10,000 nucleotides of DNA from Desulfarculus sp. (GTDB taxonomy: Bacteria > Desulfobacterota > Desulfarculia > Desulfarculales > Desulfarculaceae). Where the stretch lies: positions 1 through 10,000 of the forward strand of contig JAIWNN010000043.1 in assembly GCA_020216805.1 (NCBI GenBank), given 5' to 3'. The stretch's first letter is position 1, and each line of letters starts with the position of its first letter. The notes under the pieces are model-generated. The model made no database searches, was not told the origin of the DNA, and saw only the letters and a list, made by a program, of their open reading frames with translations. This document shows, one piece after another, positions 1 through 7,010 of this stretch. The position numbers were made by a program, and so were the translations under genes.

Positions 1-238
1 TCAGTTCGGATCTCTCGCCCTCGAACTTGAGATCCTGGGGCTCGCCGCCCACCGCGGCGAAGGGCCACAGATGCCCGCCCCGGCCGATGGTGGTGTAGGC
101 GGCGACGCTGGCGTGGTGATCGATCTGGCAATCCGGGCCGAGGACCACCTCGGGGCCGATGAAGGCGTAGGCGCCGATCCGGCAGCCCTCGCCAATGCTG
201 GCGCTGGGGTCCACCATGGCGGTGGGGTGTATCTGCAT
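1..238 (-). CDS. lpxA: LpxA, UDP-N-acetylglucosamine acyltransferase (N-terminal 79 residues, cut by window edge)
   Basis: LpxA catalyses the first step of lipid A synthesis in the cytoplasm: transfer of a 3-hydroxyacyl chain from acyl carrier protein to the 3-OH of UDP-GlcNAc. Reading leftward from the ATG at 238-236 gives a protein starting MQIHPTAMVDPSASIGEGC. It continues through hexapeptide repeats typical of a left-handed beta helix (for example IGAYAFIGPEVVLG near residues 21-34) to the LpxA-characteristic GEPQDLKFEGE at about 66-76. The E. coli enzyme is 262 residues, so roughly 70% of the protein, including the catalytic histidine, lies beyond position 1. A GGAAGG ribosome binding site (248-253) lies 9 nt before the start. 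The gene follows fabZ after a 39-nt gap on the same strand, the usual fabZ-lpxA order. Identification is firm; full length and integrity cannot be judged. Confidence 0.95.
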   Translation of the reverse strand, partial: MQIHPTAMVDPSASIGEGCRIGAYAFIGPEVVLGPDCQIDHHASVAAYTTIGRGGHLWPFAAVGGEPQDLKFEGERSEL

Positions 239-277
239 GTCTTGTCGCCTTCCAGTTGTTTGCGGCATCCGGGCGGG

Positions 278-721
278 TCAGCCCTGGGCCACCGCGGCGG
301 TCATCTCGGCCTGGGCCACCAGCTTGCCCTCCACAAAGGCCTTGCCGTCCATCTTCCAGGCCCGGCTGGAGCGGTGGAGGCTGGTCAGCTCCATGATCAG
401 TTGATCGCCCGGCACCACCGGCCGGCGGAACTTGACCTTTTCCAGGGACATGAAATAGATCATCCGTCCGTGGGCCTCGGGAAAGGTGGAATAGGCCAGA
501 ACCCCGCCGGTCTGACCCAGGGCCTCCAGGATCAGCACCCCGGGCATCACCGGCCGTCCGGGGAAGTGCCCTTGGAAAAAACCCTCGTTGAAAGTGACGT
601 TCTTCAACCCGCGCACGAATTCGCCCGGCTGGATCTCCAGGATTCTGTCCACCAGGAGAAAAGGATAGCGGTGGGGCAAAATCTTGAGAATTTCCTCCAG
701 GTTGAGCGTGGCGGGGTTCAT
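278..721 (-). CDS. fabZ: FabZ, 3-hydroxyacyl-[acyl-carrier-protein] dehydratase
   Basis: FabZ dehydrates 3-hydroxyacyl-ACP to trans-2-enoyl-ACP in fatty-acid elongation. It competes with LpxA and LpxD for 3-hydroxyacyl-ACP, which fits its place between them. The 147-residue product (E. coli: 151) is a single hot-dog fold. The hallmark GHFPGRPVMPG lies at residues 51-61, with catalytic His52 and Glu66 spaced as in characterised FabZ. ILPHRYPFLLVDR near residues 14-26 is also typical. I chose ATG 721 because GGAGAAGG (724-731) sits just upstream with a 6-nt spacer after GGAG. An in-frame GTG at 733 would add four residues (MEKV) but would place that Shine-Dalgarno inside the coding sequence. 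lpxD ends 29 nt upstream and lpxA starts 39 nt downstream. No anomalies were seen. Confidence 0.96.
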   Translation of the reverse strand: MNPATLNLEEILKILPHRYPFLLVDRILEIQPGEFVRGLKNVTFNEGFFQGHFPGRPVMPGVLILEALGQTGGVLAYSTFPEAHGRMIYFMSLEKVKFRRPVVPGDQLIMELTSLHRSSRAWKMDGKAFVEGKLVAQAEMTAAVAQG

Positions 722-723
722 GA

Positions 724-731
724 CCTTCTCC
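724..731 (-). promoter_or_regulatory. Ribosome binding site deciding the fabZ start
   Basis: On the minus strand GGAGAAGG precedes ATG 721, with GGAG 6 nt from the start codon. This favours ATG 721 over the GTG at 733. Confidence 0.7.
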
Positions 732-750
732 ACATGGCAATTATTGCGGT

Positions 751-1767
751 CTACTTGTCGGCGCGGGTCTGTTCCAGGGAGCGGACCCTCTCGAAAAGCT
801 CGGGGAGGCGCTCGATGAGCTTGCGGGTACGCAGCCAGAGCTGGTGCGGCATGGCCGGGGTGCCGGTCACGATGGCCCCGGAGGCCACGTTCTTGGCCAG
901 TCCGCTCTGGGGGCCGATGATGGCCCGGTCGCCGATGGTCAGGTGGCCCGAGGAGCCGGCCTGACCCGCCATCACCACGTTGCGCCCCACCTTGGTGGAG
1001 CCGCTGATCCCCACCTGGGCCACCAGTAGGGTGTTCTCACCCACTACGCAGTTGTGGGCGATGTGCACGTGGTCGTCGGTCTTGACCCCGGATTGGATCC
1101 AGGTGCGTTCGGTGGCGGCGCGGTCGATGGTGTTCAGCGCGCCCAGCTCCACGTCGTCGTCAATCTGGACAATGCCCACCTGGGGAATCTTGAAGTGGCG
1201 GTCGCCATCGGGGACGAAGCCGTAGCCATCGGCCCCGATCACGGTTCCGGCGTGGATGATGCAGCGCTTGCCGATGCGGCAGCCGTGGTAGACCACCACC
1301 CCGGGATGCAGCACGCTGTCGTCGCCGATGCTCACCCCGGGCCCGACATAGACGTGGGGGTGCAAGACCACCCGGTCGCCCAGCACCGCCCCGGCCCCGA
1401 CGTAGGCCAGGGCATGGATACTGACCTCGGCCCCCAGGATGGCGCCCTCCTCCACCACCGCCCGGGGATGCACCCCCAGGGCGCGGTAGGGCTGGGCGGT
1501 GGCGAAGGTCAGGACCTTGGCGAAGGCCAGGTAGGGATCAGCCACCCGGATCACCGGCAGGCCCTCGGGCACCGCCTGGTCGGGTTTGACCAGGATCGCC
1601 CCCGCCTTGCAAGAGGCCAGCAGACGGGCATATCGGGGGTTGGCCAGGAAGGCCAGGTCCGTGGGCCCGGCCTGCTCCAGCCCCTTCACCCCCGACACCC
1701 GACGCTCCGGGGGGGCTTCCAGTCGACCGTCCAGAAAGGCGGCCAGTTCCGCCAGGCTGATCTCCAT
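751..1767 (-). CDS. lpxD: LpxD, UDP-3-O-acylglucosamine N-acyltransferase
   Basis: LpxD performs the third step of lipid A synthesis, adding a 3-hydroxyacyl chain from ACP to the 2-amino group of UDP-3-O-acyl-glucosamine. The 338-residue product matches the family (E. coli: 341). It has an N-terminal uridine-binding domain (about 1-90), a left-handed beta helix of hexapeptide repeats (about 100-300) and a short C-terminal helical tail (about 305-338). The catalytic histidine of the IAHN motif is His238, aligning with E. coli His239. The second conserved histidine, in SSGH, is His275, aligning with E. coli His276. The ATG lies 12 nt after the skp stop. No good Shine-Dalgarno is visible in that gap (the skp stop codon is in frame with lpxD), so translation may be coupled to skp. 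The gene is intact, with no unusual composition. Confidence 0.97.
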   Translation of the reverse strand: MEISLAELAAFLDGRLEAPPERRVSGVKGLEQAGPTDLAFLANPRYARLLASCKAGAILVKPDQAVPEGLPVIRVADPYLAFAKVLTFATAQPYRALGVHPRAVVEEGAILGAEVSIHALAYVGAGAVLGDRVVLHPHVYVGPGVSIGDDSVLHPGVVVYHGCRIGKRCIIHAGTVIGADGYGFVPDGDRHFKIPQVGIVQIDDDVELGALNTIDRAATERTWIQSGVKTDDHVHIAHNCVVGENTLLVAQVGISGSTKVGRNVVMAGQAGSSGHLTIGDRAIIGPQSGLAKNVASGAIVTGTPAMPHQLWLRTRKLIERLPELFERVRSLEQTRADK

Positions 1768-1779
1768 GACCAGGGCCGT

Positions 1780-2313
1780 CTACGGGTGCTGCTTGTCGTA
1801 GGCGGCGATCACCTGGGCGGTGATGTCGGCGCTCTTGGGCGCATAGAGGGCGGCCCGGGACTCCATGATCAGGGCGTAGCCGCTGCGGGCGCCCAGGTCG
1901 TTGATGACCTTGCCCATCTCCCGCAGGATGGGGGCGAAGGCGTCGCGCTGGGCCTCGCGCACCTCCTGCTGGGCGTCGCGCTTGCGATCGTTGAACAGCC
2001 GCACCTTGCGCTCCAGATCCCGCTCCTTGGCCAGCTTGGCCTCGGGCTTCAACAGGGGAGCCGTCTTCTCCAGCTCCTGGCTAAGACGTTGCACCTCGTC
2101 GCTCAGGCTCTTCAGCTCCGCCTCCAGCTTCTCCGCCCGCCGTTTGATGTCGGCCTGGGCGCGCTTGCCGGCCGCGCACTCGTTGACCGCCCGCTCCATG
2201 TCCACCACCGCCACGCCGCCCTCGGCGTGGGCCTTGGCCGGCGCCAACCAGGCCAGGCAGAGCAGGGCGGCCAAAATCAGCAGGGTGGGCTGGACTCGGA
2301 AGGATTTGCACAT
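1780..2313 (-). CDS. skp: Skp/OmpH-family periplasmic chaperone
   Basis: Skp-family proteins are periplasmic trimers that hold unfolded outer-membrane proteins after Sec export and hand them to the BAM machinery. The product is 177 residues. Residues 1-30 form a signal peptide: basic start, hydrophobic LLILAALLCLAWLA, and an AHA/E signal peptidase I site after residue 30. The mature part of about 147 residues is close to E. coli Skp (141). It opens with the family-typical VAVVDMERAVNE. Residues about 50-135 are rich in Lys, Glu, Arg and Ala with heptad-like spacing, as expected for the coiled-coil 'tentacles'. ATG 2313 was chosen because AAGGAG (2323-2328) lies 9 nt upstream and the signal peptide begins there. 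The open frame continues upstream into the bamA end, including an in-frame ATG at 2337, but without support. It sits 40 nt after bamA, the usual functional pairing. Confidence 0.93.
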   Translation of the reverse strand: MCKSFRVQPTLLILAALLCLAWLAPAKAHAEGGVAVVDMERAVNECAAGKRAQADIKRRAEKLEAELKSLSDEVQRLSQELEKTAPLLKPEAKLAKERDLERKVRLFNDRKRDAQQEVREAQRDAFAPILREMGKVINDLGARSGYALIMESRAALYAPKSADITAQVIAAYDKQHP

Positions 2314-2322
2314 GATCGAACG

Positions 2323-2328
2323 CTCCTT
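2323..2328 (-). promoter_or_regulatory. Ribosome binding site deciding the skp start
   Basis: AAGGAG on the minus strand with a 9-nt spacer to ATG 2313. It supports this start over the in-frame ATG at 2337, which would place the site inside the gene. Confidence 0.7.
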
Positions 2329-2353
2329 GGTGGCCATTCTTGGGGCCGTATGA

Positions 2354-5005
2354 TTAGAAAATGCTGCCGATGGTGAACTCCCAGTTGGACTGACTGTCGT
2401 CGGCCTTGGGATCCAAAACATAACCGTATTCCAGGCGCAGGGGGCCCATGGGCGAGTACCAGCGGATGCCGCCGCCCACGCTCTTGCGCAAATCACCCAG
2501 CTTGTAGCCGTCCTCCTGGGACCAGGAGTTGCCGGTGTCGTAGAAGACCACCCCCACCAGGCCAGCCTTGGTCAACAACGGGAAGCGGTATTCGACGTTG
2601 AGCAGGGCCATGCGCTCGCCGCCGATGCGGTCGTTGGTGGCCGGATCGCGGGGGCTGACCGACTGGTAGTCGAAACCGCGCAAGGTGTTGATGCCGCCCA
2701 GGAAGAATTTTTCGTAGATGGGCAGGTCGCCGCCGCTGTGGCCGGTCAGCCAGCCGATGCGGCCGTGCAGCACGAAGACATGCTCCCACCACAGCGGGAA
2801 ATACCAGCCGGTGTCGCCCAGGACCTTGATGAAGGCGTTGGTGCCGCCGATGGGATCGCCGGCGTATTCCACGCTGATGCTGTTGTCAGAGCCCCGGGTG
2901 GTGTTGAAGGCGTTGTCGCGGGTGTCGCGGCGCAGGATGCCGCGCACCGCGCTGGTGGTGTGCTCGCCCTTCTGGTCGCGGATGATGAGCGCGGCGTTAT
3001 CCTGGATGTCGTAGATGTTGGCCACCTCGTAGGTGTAGTAGGTGTACAGCCGCACCGCGCGCCAGGGAGTGGGCCAGCCCAAACGCAGGCGGCCGCCCAC
3101 CGCCTCCTTGCTATAGGTGTAGTACTCGCGGTCCCAGTCGTAGAGGTCCACGCCGGCGCTGATGGGCTTGTCGAACAGCCAGGGCTCGGTGAAGCTGATG
3201 GTGTAGCGATTGGAGACGCCGCCGATCTGGCCGCGGAACTCCAGTTGCTGCCCCCGGCCGAAAAGGTTGCTTTCGGCCACCCGACCCATGAGCATGACCT
3301 TGTCCACCGTGGAGTAGCCGGCGCCGATGCTGAACTGGCCGGTGCGCTTCTCTTTGACGTCGATCTTCAGGTCCATCCGGTCCGGGGTGGTGCCCTTGGT
3401 GGTGGAGATGTTGACGTCCTCGAAGAAGTTGAGCCGGTGCAGGCGCATGTTGCCGTCGCGCAAGGCCGTGCCGGAGAAGAGGTCGCCCTCGGCCACCCCC
3501 AGCTCGCGGCGGATGACGTTGTCGCGGGTGTGGGTGTTGCCGGTGATGATGATGCGCTCGAAGTAAACCTTCTCGCCCTTCTTGATGCTGAACTCGATGT
3601 CGACGGTGTTCTTGGCCTGATCCTGCTGGATCTGGGGCCGCACGTCGACGTAGGCGAAGCCCTGGTCGGCGTAGAGGTTGGACATCTGGGCGATGTCGGC
3701 CCGCAAGGCGTCGCGGTTGAACCACTCGCCGGGCTTGGATTTCAGCGACTTGGCCAGGTCGGCCTGGGGGATGATCATCTCGCCGGTGATCGAAACGCCC
3801 CCGATCTTGAAACGCGGACCCTCCTCGATCGGGATGGTGATGATCAGGCCATCGGGGCCACGGGTCACGTTGGGCTCGCCCACTCTGGCGTTCATGTAGC
3901 CGTTGTTGTAGTAGAAATCGGTGAGCTTCTCCAGATCCTGATCCAGCTTGCTGCGCTCCAGCACGTTGCTCTCGGTCAGCCAGGTGAACCACCCGCTGCC
4001 GGTGGTGGACATGGTATCGCGCAATTCTTTGGCCGGAAAGGACTTGTTGCCGGTGAAGTCGATGGTCTTGATGAAGACTTTTTTGCCTTCCTCGATCTTG
4101 AAGTTCACCGCGGGTTCGCCGGTGGGGGTGGTTCCCACCTCGCTGGTGACCTTGACGTCATAATAGCCCTTGTCGTGGTAAAGCTTGACGATCTTTTCCT
4201 CGGCCTCCTTGACCGCCTCGGGCCGGAAGACGGCGAAGGGTTTGAGGCCGAGTTGGTCGCGCAGGTCCTTGTCCTCGATGGCCTTGTTGCCGGTGATGTT
4301 CAGCTCGCGCAGGGTTGGCTTTTCCTTGAGCACCACCGTGACCACCTTGCCCTGGGGGGTGTCGGCGGTTTCGAAGCGCACGTCCTCGAAATAGCCCATC
4401 TTCCAGACCGCGCGCAGATCTTCGTCCAAGCGCAGGGGGGCGTAGGGGCTGCCGGCCTTGGTCTTCATCACCGCCTTGACGGCCTCGGCCTCGATGCGCT
4501 TGTTGCCGCGCACCTCCACCGCCGCCACCAGCTCGCGCCCCGCGGCCAGGGTGCCCAGCTCGCGGGCCATGCGGTCGGTCAGCCCCTGCAGGGCCTCCAT
4601 GCCGCTGCCCTCGGCGAAGACCGACTGGGGCCGGCGCATGCCCAGCACGTCCAGGAGCTTGGCGTCCAGGCTGACGTTGGCGCCGATCTTGGTGAGCGAA
4701 CCGTAGACCGCGTACTCGGCCCCCAACTGACCGGCCAGGTTGCGGGCCAGGGTCAGGTCCAGGGGCTTGCCGCTCTGGGCCAGGGCCCGGTTGACCTCGG
4801 CCGCGTCCAGCACCGCCAGACCCTCGGCTTTGAGTTTCTTGATCAGCATGTCTTGCAGCCCCTGGCGCATCTGCTCCAGGGGCTCGCGGCTGAACACGTC
4901 AAAGGGGAAGACCGCCACCTTGGCTGGTTCGGCCGCCGCCCAGACCACGCCCGACCAGGCCATAATCAGGCCGGCCACCACCCACAGCATCAGCTTTCGT
5001 AACAT
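2354..5005 (-). CDS. bamA: BamA, outer-membrane protein assembly factor, with an extra N-terminal domain
   Basis: BamA is the outer-membrane core of the BAM complex, which folds and inserts beta-barrel proteins. The 883-residue product is longer than E. coli BamA (810). Residues 1 to about 23-25 are a signal peptide ending VWAAA. Residues about 28-152 form an extra domain (see findings) with a VAVFPFD start and GAEYAVYGSLTKIG at 95-108, resembling TolB-N/CsgG-like alpha/beta domains. Five POTRA domains follow at roughly 158-230, 231-307, 308-396, 397-477 and 478-552, each with the typical 'I.GN' strand (RGNKR, ITGNK, FTGNK, ITGEM, ITGNT). The 16-strand barrel spans about 556-883. It carries the conserved loop-6 LRGF at 775-778 and a C-terminal aromatic residue, Phe883, as the barrel signal. 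ATG 5005 is preceded by a purine-rich GGGGGC. The gene sits 29 nt after lolD and 40 nt before skp. Confidence 0.97.
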   Translation of the reverse strand: MLRKLMLWVVAGLIMAWSGVVWAAAEPAKVAVFPFDVFSREPLEQMRQGLQDMLIKKLKAEGLAVLDAAEVNRALAQSGKPLDLTLARNLAGQLGAEYAVYGSLTKIGANVSLDAKLLDVLGMRRPQSVFAEGSGMEALQGLTDRMARELGTLAAGRELVAAVEVRGNKRIEAEAVKAVMKTKAGSPYAPLRLDEDLRAVWKMGYFEDVRFETADTPQGKVVTVVLKEKPTLRELNITGNKAIEDKDLRDQLGLKPFAVFRPEAVKEAEEKIVKLYHDKGYYDVKVTSEVGTTPTGEPAVNFKIEEGKKVFIKTIDFTGNKSFPAKELRDTMSTTGSGWFTWLTESNVLERSKLDQDLEKLTDFYYNNGYMNARVGEPNVTRGPDGLIITIPIEEGPRFKIGGVSITGEMIIPQADLAKSLKSKPGEWFNRDALRADIAQMSNLYADQGFAYVDVRPQIQQDQAKNTVDIEFSIKKGEKVYFERIIITGNTHTRDNVIRRELGVAEGDLFSGTALRDGNMRLHRLNFFEDVNISTTKGTTPDRMDLKIDVKEKRTGQFSIGAGYSTVDKVMLMGRVAESNLFGRGQQLEFRGQIGGVSNRYTISFTEPWLFDKPISAGVDLYDWDREYYTYSKEAVGGRLRLGWPTPWRAVRLYTYYTYEVANIYDIQDNAALIIRDQKGEHTTSAVRGILRRDTRDNAFNTTRGSDNSISVEYAGDPIGGTNAFIKVLGDTGWYFPLWWEHVFVLHGRIGWLTGHSGGDLPIYEKFFLGGINTLRGFDYQSVSPRDPATNDRIGGERMALLNVEYRFPLLTKAGLVGVVFYDTGNSWSQEDGYKLGDLRKSVGGGIRWYSPMGPLRLEYGYVLDPKADDSQSNWEFTIGSIF

Positions 5006-5034
5006 GCCGCCCCCGATCGTGCGGTTGCCCCCGC

Positions 5035-5784
5035 CTAGTCCAGCGGGAAGAGCCTGCCCTCGGCCAACCGCACCCTGCGCCCCAGGGCGGCGGCCAGCCG
5101 TTCGTTGTGGGTGGCCACCAAGGTGGTCAACCCCATCTCGGCGTTCAAGCGCAGAAACAACTGCTGCACCTTTTCGCCGGTTCGCTCGTCCAGGTTACCG
5201 GTGGGCTCGTCGGCCAGCAAGAGGGAAGGTCCCATCACCAGCGCCCGGGCCACCGCCACCCGTTGTTGCTCGCCGCCGGACAGCTCGCCCACCCGGTGGG
5301 TCTGCCGGTGATCCAACCCCACCTCGGCCAGGAGCTCCCGCGCCCGCGCTTCGGCCGCCCCCCGGGGCTGGCGCGCGATCAGGGCGGGCATCATCACGTT
5401 CTCCAAGGCCGTGAATTCCGGCAGCAGGTGATGGAACTGGAACACGAAACCAATGTTCCGGTTGCGGAACCCGGCCAACTGGCGCTCGCCCAGATCGGTT
5501 AGATTCTCGCCGCCCACCACCACCCGCCCCCGGCTGGGGCGGTCCAGGGCGCCCAGGATGTGCAGCAGGGTGGACTTGCCCACCCCCGAAGCCCCCAGGA
5601 TGGCTACGGTTTCCCGGGCCTCAACCCGCAGGTCCAACCCCCGGAGCACCTCCACCTCGTCACGAGGGCCCCGGTAGGTCTTGTAAAGCTGCTCTATTAG
5701 AATGAAAGGGGCCGAATCTGTCAAGGCCCCAGACTCGTCCCCGCCGGGTCGCGTCTCGGTTATCTGCCCGTTAACCGTGCTCAT
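5035..5784 (-). CDS. lolD: LolD, ATPase of the lipoprotein-releasing ABC transporter
   Basis: LolD powers extraction of outer-membrane lipoproteins from the inner membrane and their transfer towards LolA. The 249-residue product carries all ABC ATPase elements: Walker [10 protein letters not shown] at 64-72, Q-loop Gln116, signature LSGGEQQR at 168-175, Walker B LLLADEP at 188-194 with catalytic Glu193, and switch His226. [16 protein letters not shown] (115-130) is the LolD-type stretch after the Q-loop and separates it from other MacB/FtsE-like ATPases. The start overlaps the lolC/E stop in an ATGA (5781-5784), so translation is probably coupled. A GGAGG lies 13 nt upstream, inside the permease gene. 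The N-terminus has about 25 more residues than E. coli LolD (233 aa), a polar and probably unstructured stretch. A longer open frame reaches 6042, but only by running through the permease gene in another frame. Confidence 0.96.
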   Translation of the reverse strand: MSTVNGQITETRPGGDESGALTDSAPFILIEQLYKTYRGPRDEVEVLRGLDLRVEARETVAILGASGVGKSTLLHILGALDRPSRGRVVVGGENLTDLGERQLAGFRNRNIGFVFQFHHLLPEFTALENVMMPALIARQPRGAAEARARELLAEVGLDHRQTHRVGELSGGEQQRVAVARALVMGPSLLLADEPTGNLDERTGEKVQQLFLRLNAEMGLTTLVATHNERLAAALGRRVRLAEGRLFPLD

Positions 5785-7010
5785 TCGTAACGCAACGCCT
5801 CCACCGGGTCCAGGCGGCCGGCCGCCCGGGCGGGGTAGATGGTGGCGAGCAGGCTGATCACCACCGCCGCGCCGGCCACCAGGAGCACGATCAACGGCTC
5901 CACCTGCACCGGCAGGGTGGAGAGGGGATAGACGTCGGCCGGCAGCTCGATGAACTTGTAACGCGCCAGCAAGGCGCACAAAAATAGGCCGATGCCCAGC
6001 CCGATCACGGTGCCGCTGATGCCGATGACCAGCCCCTCGCACATGAAGATGCGCCGGATGGACTGGCTGGTGCAGCCCATGGCCTTGAGCACCCCGATGT
6101 CCCGGGTCTTCTCCATCACCATCATGATCAACGAGCTGACGATGCCGAAGGCAGCCACCAGCACGATTAGGATGAGGATCACGAACATGGTGATTTTTTC
6201 GAGGCGCAGGGCGGCGAAGAGGCTATGGTTGGCGGCCATCCAGTCGCGGTGGAAATAGGCCGGCCCCAGCTTCTGCACCAGGCGACGGCCCACCTGGTCG
6301 GCCTGATAGATGTCGCGCACCTTGTACTCCACGCCGTTGACCAGACCCTCCAACCCCAGAAAGTCCTGGGCGGCGACCAGGGAGACGTAACACAAGCTGG
6401 TGTCGTACTGGTACATGCCCGAGTCGAAAAGCCCAACGATGCGGAAGGGTTCGCTCTTGGGGGCCCGTCCCACCGGGGTGTCCTCGCCCAGGGGGTTGAC
6501 CAGGTCCACCAGATCGCCCACCATCAGGCCCAGGCGGCGGGCCAGGGCCGCACCCAAAAGCAGACCGGGAGGTTCCCCGCCTCGGCCGGGGGCCAGATCC
6601 TCCAACCGGCCCTGAACCAACATCTTTTTGAGGTCGATGACCCCCAGGGCCCCGGGCAGCTCGATGCCGCGCATCACCACCCCGGTGGCCCCGGCCCGGG
6701 AGACCAACATCACCTGGCCATAGACATAGGGCGTGGCCGCCTCCACCGCGGGATCATCCAGCCCCACCTGCATCACCCGCTGAACGTCCTGGATCTGGCT
6801 GGCCAGGCGGTAGACCGTCAGATGGGCGTTGAGCCCCAGGATGCGTTCCTTGAGCTGGCCCTCGAAGCCGCCCATCACCGACAGCACCACGATCAGGGCG
6901 CAGACTCCCAAGGCCACCCCGGCCATGGAAAGCAGGGTGATCAGGGAGATGAAGGTCTGCTTGCGCTTGGCGCGCAGATAGCGCAGAGCGATGAAGACCT
7001 CGAAGGTCAT
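5781..7010 (-). CDS. lolC: Lipoprotein-releasing ABC transporter permease (LolC/LolE family)
   Basis: This is the inner-membrane permease that works with LolD to release mature lipoproteins. The 409-residue product has the four-helix MacB/FtsX layout: TM1 at about 21-45, a periplasmic domain of about 220 residues (48-270), TM2 at about 273-297, TM3 at about 326-348 and TM4 at about 371-393. [17 protein letters not shown] (43-59), just after TM1, is characteristic of Lol[15 protein letters not shown] (300-312) is the conserved cytoplasmic coupling segment that contacts the ATPase. The C-terminus [18 protein letters not shown] is also typical. The start ATG overlaps the lysS stop by 1 nt (TGATG at 7008-7012) and the stop overlaps lolD by 4 nt. 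Only one permease gene is present here, so it may work as a homodimer (LolF-like); a second copy elsewhere cannot be excluded. C versus E cannot be decided. Confidence 0.95.
   Translation of the reverse strand: MTFEVFIALRYLRAKRKQTFISLITLLSMAGVALGVCALIVVLSVMGGFEGQLKERILGLNAHLTVYRLASQIQDVQRVMQVGLDDPAVEAATPYVYGQVMLVSRAGATGVVMRGIELPGALGVIDLKKMLVQGRLEDLAPGRGGEPPGLLLGAALARRLGLMVGDLVDLVNPLGEDTPVGRAPKSEPFRIVGLFDSGMYQYDTSLCYVSLVAAQDFLGLEGLVNGVEYKVRDIYQADQVGRRLVQKLGPAYFHRDWMAANHSLFAALRLEKITMFVILILIVLVAAFGIVSSLIMMVMEKTRDIGVLKAMGCTSQSIRRIFMCEGLVIGISGTVIGLGIGLFLCALLARYKFIELPADVYPLSTLPVQVEPLIVLLVAGAAVVISLLATIYPARAAGRLDPVEALRYE

Noticed and set aside
1..195. Arg/Ser/Pro-rich minus-strand open frame at the left edge
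   Set aside because: It is an out-of-frame shadow of lpxA, whose true frame starts at ATG 238 and runs off the edge.
1054..2376. A 440-codon plus-strand open frame opposite lpxD and skp
   Set aside because: Low-complexity Gly/His/Gln/Leu composition, no ribosome binding site, and fully antisense to two well-supported genes.
2738..5002. A 754-codon open frame on the plus strand opposite bamA
   Set aside because: It is a mirror of a GC-rich gene. Its product is Gly/Ala/Val/Leu/His-rich with no recognisable domain, whereas the minus strand encodes an unmistakable BamA.
5785..6042. Longer LolD reaching upstream to 6042
   Set aside because: The extra part is an Arg/His/Gly-rich out-of-frame reading of the permease C-terminus.
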